DNA from: Ligustrum vulgare
Taxonomy: Eukaryota > Streptophyta > Magnoliopsida > Lamiales > Oleaceae
DNA: 64,000 nucleotides
Direction of reading: 5' to 3'
Assembly (NCBI GenBank): GCA_963555705.1
Contig: OY743168.1
Coordinates: forward strand, 94,218,925 to 94,282,924
A program made the position numbers and the translations under genes. The notes beneath the pieces are model-generated. The model was not told the origin of the DNA. It did not search any database and was given only the letters and a program-made list of their open reading frames with translations. This document shows, piece by piece, positions 47,098 through 58,558 of this stretch. How positions within the stretch are numbered: position 1 is the stretch's first letter; every line of letters starts with the position of its first letter.

Positions 47098-47638
47098 TGT
47101 TGGGAATTACACGTTGATTCACCCTTCTTTTTAATCCACAGGATCTTTAGATATTCAAAAAATATTTGAGCAACATGAAAATAAATAACAACGACGCAAA
47201 AATTTCGGATCGTCAAAGTCTTTCACTATATATTAAATTGTTACAAATATATAGAATTTCACTCACCAACCCAATCCCATAAACTACAGAGAAAATACTA
47301 ATAATGAACTTCTATCTAACTCAAGTTTCTACCCTTTGAAATATCTCACAAAGAGTTCACAAGAAACTACAAAGATAAAGCTCTCTAATTATCTCTAATT
47401 AGTCTCAGATAAGATTCACAATATTATGGCTCCCTAACACACATATTTATAGGTAAAAACAATACCTAGAATATGTAGAATTCATGTCCAAGTAAGTTTC
47501 CTTATTGAAGTAGAATACCAAAATAAAGTCTTTTATTTTCCTTTTCACCATTAACTTGGTCTCCAAGTTAACCACTTTAATTGGGAAATCAATTGTTCAA
47601 GATATTCTCATTCTTAATTTGGGTCAAATATCCCAACA
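47098..47638 (-). repeat. 3' LTR of the gag-only copia element
   Basis: 541 bases. On the minus strand it begins TGTTGGGATATTTG and ends GTAATTCCCAACA; the ends form the inverted repeat TGTTGGGA/TtCCCAACA. It is preceded on that strand by the purine tract. Confidence 0.8.
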
Positions 47639-48019
47639 ATCTCCACATTGACACAAATTCATCCGAGCCAAAATATTCAAAAATTAATCATTGGGTAAAC
47701 AGACAAGCTTTTTCCACTTTGACGATCTCATACTCCACCATATGAGTATAATCACTCAGAATTATTAACGAATCCCGAGCTTTTCATCGGCCTATGTCGA
47801 AACAAAATTGCTGAATAATTATGGTGTAACTCCTATTGTTTGATTTTCCATAGGAGCCCATCAGTCATCGATATCAATTTAACCACACCTTGCATCCAAG
47901 TCAAACCAATGCTGTATGCAAACACATATATCCGCCAGTAAGAACACATCCTCTATCATGGCAACTGGCATCATGACATGAGGATGTCACATCTTACTCA
48001 GAGTACATCATCACCTCTC

Positions 48020-48730
48020 TCCGCCAAGAGAGTCGCATTGTCCACCTTCGAGCAATCAGCAGAGTCTGCTCCACATTTTGGACAGTTTCTTCTTACGTGA
48101 CCGGATTGTCCACAGTTCCAACATACAACCCTATTCTTCATGGAGTTACCCCTCTTTCACTTTTCAATAACAAGCAAATTATTTTTAGATGAATTATCAC
48201 CTCCACCCAATCTCCGTTCTTCAGAGGTCAACTTACTTGTAACTTCTGCAAAGTTCACCGTTTCCTTCCCGTACATCAAAATCAGCTTAATGTGCTCAAA
48301 CGTGGATGGAAGAGACCAGATGAGCCTCAACGCTTTATCCTCATCTTCAACTTTGACTCCAATAGATTCCAGTTCAGAAACAATTCCGTTAAGAACACTA
48401 AGATGGTCGGAGATTTTTGTACCTGCGCTTATTCTCAATGAATGAAACTGTTCCTTCAGATAGAAACGATTTGACAAGTTCTTCGTCTGATACAACTCTT
48501 CCAGTTTTTACCAAAGTTCCTTAACAACAGATATCCCATGAATATTTGTAAGAACATTCTTGGCCAAACAAAGTCGTATTGTACTAGCAGCTCTCAAATC
48601 CAAATCTTCCCAATATTCATCACTCTTGCTGGATTCAGTTTCTTTTTCTTTTCCTTTGTCAGAACTCTCGGTTGGTTTTCCTTTCAAAGCTTTGTGCAGA
48701 CCCACTTGAATTAAAATATCCTTGACTTGT
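48020..48730 (-). pseudogene. Copia gag (UBN2 plus zinc knuckle), gag-only element
   Basis: Minus-strand translation starts mid-gag at LQVKDILIQVGLHKALKG, continues with an UBN2-type domain (ASTIRLCLA; SNRFYLKEQFHSLRI; LESIGVKVEDEDKA; LPSTFEHIKL) and ends with a CCHC knuckle (CWNCGQSGHVRRNC, about 48,080-48,120) and a stop at about 48,020. An in-frame TAA after KELW, near 48,508, interrupts it. It is clearly a different copia lineage from Copia-1 and Copia-2. It would package element RNA using partner-encoded enzymes. Confidence 0.85.
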
Positions 48731-50626
48731 AGGTTTACCAAAATTACACAGAGTTTGTTAAATTGTGAAGAAAAATTAACTGATGAACAAAAGGTTGTGT
48801 GTTTGCTTAATGCTATGGGTGATAAGTTCAAAGACCTTACAAATGCTCTTGAATATGGAGGACAAAAATTGACTACTGAAATTGTTCATACTTCACTTAA
48901 AAATAAAGAACTTGAGTTCAAGAACAATCCTAAAGAGGCTTATAATGTGATAGGATCTTTTAAGAAAAAGGCTCCCTCTAGGAATAATAAGCCAGTGAGT
49001 AATTTCAATAAAAATTGGAATACCTCTAGCAATGTTAGAACCTGGAATAATGTTAATAATAAGCCTGCAAGAGGGAATTTCCAAAATAGAGTCATATTCA
49101 ATAGGTCAAATGACAACACCTATAGAGGATCAAATAACTCTAGAAATCAGACCAATTTTAGAGGTTATGATAACTCTAGAAATCAAGACAACCATAGAAG
49201 TCAGAATAATGTCAGGGGGCAAGATAATTCTGGGGGACTTGATAACATAAATAGACCCAGACTTTGTTACTATTGTGGCCAACCTGGACATCATATCAAA
49301 AATTGTTTCAAAAGGAAAAATGAAATAGGAACCAGTAATCAAACAGAGGCTGCAGTCCAAGACAATAATGGAGTGGTTTATGTTACCACTGAATCTGAAA
49401 ACAAACATGAATGGATACTTGATTCTGGTTGCACTTTTCATATGTGTCCTGAAAGAAATTTATTTTCTGACTTCTGTTCTGATCATTATGGCTCTGTGAA
49501 ACTTGGTAACAATGTTACATGTGATGTGAAAGGAACTGGGAAGATTTTGTTAAAACTTGATAATGAAAAAACTCTTGTTTTAAACCAAACAAGATATGTT
49601 CCTGACTTGAAAAGAAATCTAATCTCTCTTGGTGTTCTTGATTCTGAATCTTATGAGATTAGAATGTTTAAAGGTTACTTAAGTATTTTCAAAAGTAACT
49701 TGATGATTTTTACTACTCCCAAAATTAATGGGATCTATGTGCTGAATACCTTACCTGCTTATGCAAGATCTTTTAATGCTGTGTCTGATGTGGACAAAAC
49801 TGTTTTATGGCATAAAAGATTAGGACACTTAGGTGAAAAAGGCCTTAAGTTACTTGAAAACAAAGGTGTTTTTGGTAATGATGTGCTACATAAACTTGAA
49901 TTCTGTGAAAAATGTGTATTAGGAAAACAGAAAAGGACTTCTTTTGATAAAGGTATTCATAAATTTATTGATGTTCTTGAATATTTGCATGCTGACTTAT
50001 GGGGTCCAGCTCCTGTTAATTCAGTCTCAGGATATAGGTACTTTCTTCTTATTATAGATGATTTTTCTAGGAAAACTTGTGTTCATTTGTTGAAAACTAA
50101 GGATGCTACAGTGTCTGTTTTTAAAAACTGGATTACCTTAGTCCAAAATTTGAAGGATAAGAAGGTAAAAATAATTAGGACAGACAATGGATTAGAATTT
50201 TGCAACCAAGATTTTGATTCCTTTTGTAGCAGCTTAGGAATTCTTAGACATAGGACTGTTGCATACAGTCCACAGCAAAATGGGGTTGCTGAAAGGATGA
50301 ATAGAACTCTTTTAAAAAGAACTAGGTGTCTTCTACTTGATTCTAACATGCCAAAAAATTTCTGGGGAGAAGCTGTTAAAACTGCTTCTTACTTAATCAA
50401 TCTTTCTCCCTGCAGTGCAATTAATTTCAAAATACCTGATCAAATTTGGAATAATTCTCTTCCAGATTTTTCAAAATTGAAAATTTTTGGGTGTGCTGCC
50501 TACTCACACCAAACTGAAACCAAACTTGACTCTAGATCTCTGAAATGTGTGTTTTTGGGATATGGAGAAGGGGTCAAGGGCTATAGACTCTGGGTTAGGG
50601 AGCAGGGAGGTTACAGGGTATTTTAA
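48731..50626 (+). pseudogene. Copia-2 gag (partial), protease, integrase
   Basis: One open frame of more than 630 codons. Domains in order: C-terminal half of UBN2 gag (LTNALEYGGQKL), Asn/Arg-rich linker with repeated NSRNQ-like units, CCHC knuckle (CYYCGQPGHHIKNC, about 49,264-49,305), protease (WILDSGCTFHMC, about 49,410), GAG_pre-integrase (LWHKRLGHLGEKG), and integrase with Asp in LHADLWGPA, Asp in TDNGLEF and Glu in SPQQNGVAER. It ends in TAA at 50624-50626 because one base is missing near 50,617 relative to Copia-1; homology continues in another frame. Otherwise less damaged than Copia-1. Confidence 0.92.
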
Positions 50627-52557
50627 GTAGGTCTGTCATTTTTAATGAAACTGTTTTTCCATGTAAAAATGAAAAATTAGATGATCCTGTAAATGATAAA
50701 GATTTTCTTACCACTGAGCTGAGTGCAGACCATTTAGGTGATGAAAATGGCCTGCCCCATACTCAATTTCAGGTGGAGCAACCCCCACATTTCCAAAATG
50801 TCTACCCAGAACCTGAACCTGTATTGACTGAGACTTCACTATTTCCAGGTAATACTCCTGAAGCTGAAACAGACCTTGATAATTATCAATTAGCTAGGGA
50901 TAGACCTAGAAGGGAGATAAGACCACCCCTTAAGTTTCAGGATCCTGATTTTGTGTCTGCATATACTTATTCTGATCCACTTGTTTTTGAACTTGAATCT
51001 TTTGAAGAAGCTGTTTCTTCAAAAGAATCAGATTTATGGTTGGCTGCCATGAAGGAAGAGATGGATTCTCTTCTGAAAAATGGCACTTGGATTTTGGTTA
51101 ATAGACCCTATAATAAAAGGATCATTGACTGTAAATGGATTTTTAAAATAAAGGAAAGTGATTCAAAAGATGTTAAACCTAGGTACAAGGCTAGGCTTGT
51201 GGCTAAGGGTTTTTCTCAAAAAGAAGGAATTGATTACAATGAAATATTTTCTCCTGTGGTTAAGTATACTTCTATCAGAATACTATTTGCTCTTGTTGCT
51301 CATTTTAATTTAGAACTTGAACAAATGGATGTTAAAACTGCTTTTCTATATGGATCTTTAGATGAAACTATATATATGAATCAGCCAAAAGGTTTTGAAA
51401 AAGGGGGGAAATCTGATTTAGTTTGTCTATTGAAAAAATCCCTATATGGCTTGAAACAAGCACCTAGGCAGTGGTATAAGAGGTTTGATTCTTATATCCA
51501 AAGCCTAAATTTTAAAAAGAGCCAATATGATTCTTGTTTTTATTTCAAGATTGATAATTCTGATTTCATGTATTTGTTGATATATGTTGATGATATGTTA
51601 ATTGCTGGGTCTAATATGCATGAAATAAACTTGTTGAAAAACAAATTGCATTCTGAATTTGAAATGAAAGATGTAGGACCTGCTAAAAGGATTTTAGGTA
51701 TGGACATATTTAGAGATAAACAATCAGGGAATCTATTTTTAAATCAAAAGCATTATATTGAAAAAGTTCTGACCAGATTTAATTTAATTGATTCTAAACC
51801 TGTATCCTTACCTTTGCCTGCTCATTTTAAACTGTCATCTGATCATTGTCCTAGAACTGCAGAAGAAGAACTAAGAATGAAAAATGTACCATATTCTAAT
51901 GCTATAGGATCTGTAATGTACCTTATGGTGTGTACTAGACCTGATATTGCTTTTGCTGTGAGTGTTCTTAGTAGGTTCATGAGTAATCCTGGTGAGCTAC
52001 ACTGGGAAGCTGTTAAATCACTTTTAAAATACCTTAAAGGCACTGCAAATCTGAGTTTAGCATTTTTTAGAACCAAAAATGATTTCAAGTTAAAAGGTTA
52101 TGTAGACTCAGATTTTGCAGGTAATATTGACAATAGGAAGTCTACTTCTGCATATTTCTTTACTTTAAATGGTACATACATTAGTTGGAAATCACAATTA
52201 CAGAAACTTGTGGCACTGTCCTCAACTGAGACAGAATATATTGCTGCCACTGATGCAGTGAAAGAGTGTATCTGGTTAAAAGGTTTGTTGTCTGAAATCT
52301 CCTGTATTGATGATTCTGCTATTGAACTTAGTACAGATAGCTTAAGTGCTTTACACTTGTGTAAGAATCCTGTTTTTCATAATAGATCCAAACACATTGA
52401 TGTTAAATTTCATTTCATTAGGGATATAACTGAAAAGGGTGTGATTAAACTTGTTAAAATCCCAACTCAGTTGAATCCTGCAGATGCAGGAACTAAAATA
52501 ATACCTATAAATAAATTTAAAGATGCTTTAATTTCTCTTAACTTGTTAGAATTTTGA
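50627..52557 (+). pseudogene. Copia-2 reverse transcriptase and RNase H
   Basis: After the one-base frameshift the polyprotein stays open to TGA at 52555-52557. Reverse transcriptase runs from WIFKIKESDSK through QMDVKTAFLYG and the YVDDML box (about 51,583-51,600); the RNase H domain follows with YVDSDFAG, LSSTETEYI (E to T change within the usual STEAEY) and STDSLSAL, then HIDVKFHFIRD. If the frameshift were absent the element would encode an almost complete pol, so it may have been a recent source. Confidence 0.92.
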
Positions 52558-52613
52558 TACTGCTTTGAATTCCTATATTTACAGGTGAGCTGATCTAAAA
52601 TTGAGGTGGAGTA

Positions 52614-53200
52614 TGTAGATCCAATTTTTGTCAGCCCATTTTTCAGCCCAAACTGAAGCCAACAGCCCAAGTATCTGTATTATTGTCTTGGATCGGAACC
52701 AAGTGAAAGGCCCAAGCTGATGACCCGGATTTTGAGCCTTTTTTATCACCGCCTTAATGCACACCGTTGGATCATCTGAATTCATCCTAGCCGTCCACAT
52801 GGATATAAGGCGTGCAGATGACTTTTGGTTCTCTCACTTTTTCGAGAAACATCCGTTCTGATTTCATCTTCGTCTCTCACACCCTCTCAGAAAAACCCTA
52901 ATCTGATTTCTGATTCTCGTATATCTGTGTGGTTATTTTACTGATTCTTAGTGTAAAATCAGTGATATTTTGTGGTTTATATACAGATTGTTATTCTGTA
53001 TAGGTTTCTTTGTGGTTTGTTGCGAGTTTATTTTAGGTTTCTGATTTCTTTTTGTATAAGAGACGCGATCTTTGTATTTTATGTTTCAACTCTTTGTGGT
53101 TTTGAAGTTTATGAAGGTTTTGAAGTTTTGTTTGAAATATTGTTCGTATTCACTTTGTGGCCATTTCTGGGTATCAATCTCTTAAAAGTCATTTTGGAAC
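52614..53200 (+). repeat. Copia-2 3' LTR, right end unclear
   Basis: Begins TGTAGATCCAATTTTTG after the purine tract. It shares general layout with the Copia-1 LTR (CAGCCC near the start, GTTGGATCATC, GTCCACATGG, TTCATCTTCG) but is diverged. The right end is not defined because the expected TCTACA is absent before 53,257. Confidence 0.7.
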
Positions 53201-53256
53201 CTCAGCCCTGCCAACAAAAAAAAATATTCTAATTTTGATCAGATACTACCTCTTAC

Positions 53257-56200
53257 CTTGGATCTATATGGAAACTCTGTTGGATAATTTTCACCATGGA
53301 GAATATCTAAAAACTTCTGTGACACTTTTAATTGTTTGTTAACAGCTAACTCCGCTCGAACTACAAGATCTGTTGCTTCAGGTACCTATAAATATGTCAA
53401 AGAAATGAAGCATCATAATAAAAATGCTTAAGCATAAAGACATATACATATATGTGAGATGTACAGAAGGAAGCGCACATGCCAGCTGCTTTAATAAACC
53501 AACAAAAACTATGTATAGGACCTCCAGGGAAGAACCACTCAAAGAAAAACTTTCCCTTTTGTTCTTCTGCAGAGCAGAATCTATGAAGATGAGTCAACAG
53601 TTTTCATTGTGACCATATAAAGAAGAGGTTGAAAATTTTTCTACACTATGATATTCTACCTGCAATATTTAGAGACGAAACACTACGGTAGAGTATGAAG
53701 TTGAGGAGGGAAACTGTTTGAGCCCCAATAACGAGGTTCTTAAGATATATTATTTAAGGCTCAATTTGGTCATATTTGAACTAATAAATTTGTTTACTCA
53801 AGTCTGACAAAACTTATTAATTCATAATATTTTAAATATTTTGAGATGTTTTCGTATAACATAAAGAAGAAAACATTAGAAGAATTGAATACTAAATCAA
53901 GGTATTTTTCCATTACAATAATCTTGACAAACTGCATTTAGTTTGGTGTCTTCATTTTTTTACTTGGGGCAAAAAAGCAACAGAAAATGAGGAAGTACTC
54001 TTGTCTAATAATTTGTATGAATCATTTGGATCAAATATGATTCAGAAAACATTTCAATGCTTTCCTATTTTCTTGAACTACTCGTTCTAAATGACAAACA
54101 GATTTTGAAATAACAATAAGAAAATGGACGTAACTTGATCAATCACCTGCTATAAAAAATACAAAAAAAAATGCTGAAAATGCAGCAACCCAAATCCATA
54201 ATTTTTTTCTTACCTCAATTAGAGACTTCCCAGCATATTTTGCTCGCTCTTCTCTTTCTCTATTAAGACTTCTGAAGAGTCTCTCCTCTATATGATCGCT
54301 AAGCATGGTTCTAGGAAGATCTTTTGCCCTGAATGAAGCAGGTGTGGACACATGTTTTTTTTTTTAGCTAAGCGGCAAAATGGACAAATGTACTTTCCTT
54401 TCCCTTCCAGATCTCGTTTTTTTTGTATTAAAGAGAGCACATATCTCATGTTGCCAGCGTTGGCACTCATCACATTGTACCCACTACAAGTACACAACAG
54501 TAAACAAGATTTAATTTCAAATTTATACAATGAAATTAACTGCAAAAAGCACAAAGAAGACTAAGCATACCGATTCTTCAACTTCTTCATCATTTTTGTC
54601 CTTATGCAGCTTTTCTTTGGAAAAGGTCATCCCCCTAAATGAGATACTACCACCACGTGACCCCCCCCTGAAGCACAATACACAAAAGCAGTATCCTGCA
54701 CCTGTTTCATCCTCGGTCCAATAATAAATCACCTTCCGTTTGACACGAGCCCCACATGATGAACAATATATAGGTGATGGGGTGAACACGAGCCCATCTA
54801 CAGCACATAACTGGCACTTATTTTCACCAATAGAATGCACATCTGTGTTCTCTTTTAATACCTTCACAACATTCTAGAGAGAGAGAGAGAGAGATGTCAT
54901 CGAAATATATGATTGTATTTTTATTTTTTTAAAACAAAAAAGACGTACGATTCCCTGAAATGAGTACACTGGACAAAAGAAGAAAATATATATTGATCAT
55001 AGATGGATAGGTAGACGGAATTAATAAGAGAAAGGAGGGAATCTAGTTGTCATTTATCCAAAAAGATGAAGTTATATACATTTACATGTGACTTCTTAGA
55101 TAGTTTAAATTTGATTATTAACAAAGGATACAAAATTTTGTCCAATTTAAAAAGATAACTTCACAAACCTGGCTGCTGCACTGGTTGAAACTATGCAAGC
55201 GTTCTTTTATTTGCTCTCCTGTGAAAAAATCAGTTAAAGCAACACCTAATCCTTTTGAATCCTTCAATTCTATTCCCAGTTTTCATCTGATACACAGTTT
55301 GACATGCTCAGCCTCAGACATGAGTTTGATCTCTTCTCCATCTTGACCAACACTCCGCTCTTCTAAAAGAGAAGGCATGCTTTCAGAATTCAAACTTTGA
55401 GGATTAAAGTTCACAATGGAGTTGACATTCCCAGTGTATGCAAAGTCCATCTCCCGTTGTTTACAAGCCATAAAGAGCTCTTCAAGTAGACTGGAAGCAT
55501 CACCATCACCCAGCATTTTATTGTCTGCAACGTCATTTCCCTTCATCCTTGAATTTCCTGTGGACTTAAACACTTCCTTGCTCAAATCAGCAGAGTCATT
55601 ATTATATATAGGAGCTTCAGATGGCTGTCCCAATTTCAAATGTCCTTTAGATCTTCTATAGGAAATATTTGCACATTTTCCATTGCTATCCGAATTATAA
55701 TTCTTAATCACACCAGTTTGTATGGTGTATTCCATGAAGCTTAACAATTCCTTGTTTGCCTCCATTGCATCTTCCCTGTTATGATCAGGAATTCCAAACC
55801 GCTGTGGATACCTTTTAGCATCACAGGGTTGTTTCACTGGAAGAACAACTGCACCCATAGGCTAACCATCAGATGCAACAACATTCTTCAACCTCAAACG
55901 CTTAGGAGAGGGTTGAGGATCCTCAATACTATCAGAATCTATAGATTGGAAATGTCCTTTTGCCTTTCCAGATCCTGAGTAATTTTTTTCAACAGGACCT
56001 AACTCATGAACAGGCTTACATATGCAGTATGCTACAACCAATATAATGACAGGTATCAAAATGGGATATCAACATACGGTACATGTCACCCGCACATCTT
56101 GGTCATTGCAGTGTCAAATGCATATAATCCACAAAGTCCTGCCTACTCTCTGCATTTACTGGCATATTTTTATACGTAATATATGAGAAAAGAATATTGT

Positions 56201-56696
56201 GCAAAGACAGTATTGAATCAGTAGGTTTGGCAAGTTGAAAATCCCACAATTCTCTCTGAACTGCACATGATTGATCTACAAGCAGCTGGGGTAATTTCAG
56301 TGACCTTTTTCCTACTGTTTGATTATAACACTCTTTAAATTCTACAGTGCGTCCATTTTTCTGGGCCTCGGATGACTTGTCAAAATGTTGAAAAGGAGGA
56401 TAAGGCTGCTGACGACTCCGCTTCTGTTCCAGCATCTGAACTTCAAATTGGGATAACTCCGCATGGCTTGATTCTTGTTCACTAACAATCATACCAGAAA
56501 GATCATTAGCATCTTCAGGAATCCTCAGTGGGACCTGTTCTGGGATCCAAGCATTGTATTTATCTAGCTTTGAATTCTTCCCCGAAAAAGACGGAGCATT
56601 CGCATGGTAAATAAACCTAACAGTATTATCAAACGGAGATAGTCCCCCGCATTTCATCAGATCTGATTCATCTGTCCCGAAAGTATGTTCACACAT
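53257..56696 (-). pseudogene. HAC-type (p300/CBP-like) histone acetyltransferase, decayed and truncated
   Basis: Minus-strand exons with plant HAC similarity: 56,696-56,103; about 56,102-55,169; 54,873-54,571; 54,483-54,214; 53,385-53,257, with GT-AG borders at the last three introns. Visible parts are a decayed TAZ zinc finger (ISHFDTCH... then CICKPVHEL), the Cys-rich region NKCQLCAVDGLVF...YCSSCGARVKR, the PHD-like [18 protein letters not shown], and the start of the acetyltransferase domain ([29 protein letters not shown]). HAC proteins acetylate histones in the nucleus. Lesions: TGA at 56103-56105, a frameshift in TAZ near 56,035, TAG at 55860-55862, TGA at 55283-55285, and two compensating shifts at A-runs (about 54,420 and 54,360) with a stop between. 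The catalytic core, ZZ and second TAZ domains are absent; Copia-2 begins where they should follow. Confidence 0.85.
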
Positions 56697-56808
56697 TAGG
56701 AAAACGGTAAATAAACTAATTTATAAATCATACACTGCTAACAGCTTATGGTCGCCGGCATTTCATCAGATCTGATTCATCTGTCCCAAAAGTATGTTCA
56801 CACATTAG
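56649..56808. repeat. 52-base direct duplication at HAC pseudogene 5' end
   Basis: GGCATTTCATCAGATCTGAT...GTTCACACATTAGG occurs at about 56,649-56,700 (in the first recognised exon) and again at about 56,757-56,808, differing at one or two bases. The copies are 108 bases apart. It duplicates the start of the exon frame (MCEHTFGTDESD on the minus strand). Confidence 0.85.
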
Positions 56809-57024
56809 GTTGATTATGATAGAAGTAAGAACCAGAGCTAATTCACAGGTTAAGAATAATACATAACTAGGTCAACCTCGGACATAAAACAACCTTTAAA
56901 TAGAGAAATTTTTGACAAAGAATTAGGAACTTCGTATTATTAATTCCTATTTTTCTCAATTTTCATTTTTTTGTCTTTCCTTTTTTTTTTCTTTTTTTAT
57001 TATTACTCCAATACCCCAATTTTA

Positions 57025-57825
57025 GAGTTGATTGTTTTAGTGGTCAACGAACTTTATATGCTGTCACGTTTAGTCACCCAACTTCAATATGCTTTTAAGT
57101 GTCCATCGAACTTTACATATTGTCACGGTTTAGCTATCCAACTTCTGTATGCTTCCAAGTGCCCACCGATTTTTACATACTGTCACGATTTAGCCACTCA
57201 ACTTCAATATGCTTTCAAGTGGTCACTAAAGTTTCAAATTCTAGTTTCGAAAATGCATGTTTAAGTTTGATTTCGAGGTACCAAACGAGGTCAAAACATC
57301 AAGTTCTTGATACCATGTCGAAGTACTCACAGCATACGTTTGCGTATAATTTACCAAACAATAAATAGTTAATCGAGGAGAAATTTATGGCTTAACAAAG
57401 TAAGCCACTTTATCGAAAGTTACAAAAAAGTCGTTTTAAGTTTCTTATTTTGACAAGCCATAACTTTCTTCTCGGTTAACTATTTATTGTATGGTAAATT
57501 GTACGCAAAAGTATGCTGTGAGTACTTCGAAATGGTACCAAGAACTTGATGTTTCGACCTCGTTTGGTACCTATAAATTAAACTTGAACATGTCTCTCCG
57601 AAATTAGAATTTGAAACTTCAATGGCCACTTGGAAGCATATTGAAGTTGAGTGGCTAAATCGTAACAGCATGTAAAGTTCGGTGGGCACTTGGAAGCATA
57701 CAGAAGTTGAGTAGCTAAACCGTGACAGCATGTAAAGTTCGGTGGGCACTTGAAAGCATATTGAAGTTGGGTGGCTAAATCGTGACAGCATATAAAATTC
57801 GGGGGCCACTGAAACAATTAACTCC
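57025..57825. mobile_element. Fold-back element with ~370-base inverted arms
   Basis: Left arm (57,025-57,390) and right arm (about 57,455-57,825) are inverted copies around a ~65-base centre; for example GAGTTGATTGTTTTAGTGG mirrors CCACTGAAACAATTAACTCC. Within each arm a ~65-base unit (AACTTCAATATGCTTTCAAGTG...CATACTGTCACG) is repeated about three times. Flanks CCAATTTTA (57016-57024) and ACAATTTTA (57826-57834) are a 9-base TSD with one mismatch, pointing to a Mutator-like origin. Open frames on both strands (57099-57368, 57480-57827) are translations of the repeat. A transcript would fold into a long hairpin. Confidence 0.88.
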
Positions 57826-58091
57826 ACAATTTTATTCCCTCTAAAATATCGCGCACTTAAAAAAAAATGAATATTCTTTTACTCCAAGTGTAAGTGACAA
57901 GATGTTGATATCTCTAAGATCAAATAGACAGACATGATATACCAAAAAGAAGGTGAAACTCAAACAAATGGCATTGTTTGAGGGCTCGCACATAGGTAGC
58001 TAGATTTGAAGCTCGGTGATCCTTGAAAATCTTTTGCAAATTTAGTGACCAATTAGATAACTAAACTAAAGTTTGGTGACCAACTGATGAT

Positions 58092-58092
58092 G

Positions 58093-58146
<54 letters not shown>

Positions 58147-58147
58147 G
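58092..58147. repeat. (TTA)n microsatellite
   Basis: About 18 uninterrupted ATT/TTA triplets. Confidence 0.95.
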
Positions 58148-58558
58148 GTTATAAGATACAAGTATAAAAACCTTTATAAAAAATAAAACAAATAAAAAGA
58201 ACAAGTACAAAATTAACTTTTAGGGTCAGTTTAATTGCGATGATGGAAAATAAGTGGAAAGAAAATATTTTCCAAGGAATTGAATTGCCTGAAAATTATT
58301 TTCGTGAAAAATATCAATTGAAAGTGTTTGATTGGTTTAATTTTCTAAATGGAAAAAGTGAGAAATCTTCTAAATTTTGTTGTTTGATTAACATTATTTT
58401 TCATGACAAATAAAATAAAATTTAGTCATTTTAATCATTTTTTTTAAATTTTTTTTAACACATTTGTAATTGATGATAATAAAAATGTTATTTTTTTGAG
58501 AAAAAAAAGTTAATTAACAATAATAAAAATAATCAAACGTAATGCAAAAGATTTGCCA

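Larger units (their letters stand above)
47098..48730 (-). mobile_element. Gag-only copia element (TR-GAG-like), 5'-truncated
   Basis: Read on the minus strand: truncated gag (48,730 to about 48,020), about 380 bases of non-coding DNA, a polypurine tract (GTGGAGAT), then a 3' LTR at 47638-47098. There is no protease, integrase, reverse transcriptase or RNase H. Non-autonomous elements of terminal repeats plus gag (TR-GAG) are known in plants, and this fits. The 5' LTR and gag N-terminus are missing at the junction with Copia-2. Confidence 0.7.
48731..53200 (+). mobile_element. Copia-2: 5'-truncated Ty1-copia (sister of Copia-1)
   Basis: Same lineage as Copia-1, with collinear proteins of high similarity. 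The 5' LTR, leader and first part of gag are missing; the element begins abruptly inside gag at 48731 (RFTKITQSLL) against the inverted gag-only element. It keeps a purine tract (TTGAGGTGGAGTA) and a 3' LTR starting TGTAGATCC at 52614. The LTR end expected by analogy (TCTACA) is not found before the HAC pseudogene exon at 53257, so the 3' end is probably truncated too. No TSD can be defined. Confidence 0.85.

Noticed and set aside
53140..53256. Further HAC exon (GAEVPK-like translation) left of 53,257
   Set aside because: Only a few residues fit and the frame stops at once; the sequence is more likely the end of the Copia-2 LTR.
57480..57827. Repeat-containing frames (FSHPTSICFQVPTELYMLSR-like) as a novel repeat protein
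   Set aside because: The same peptide repeats appear on both strands because the DNA is an inverted repeat with tandem units; there is no start context or host gene structure.
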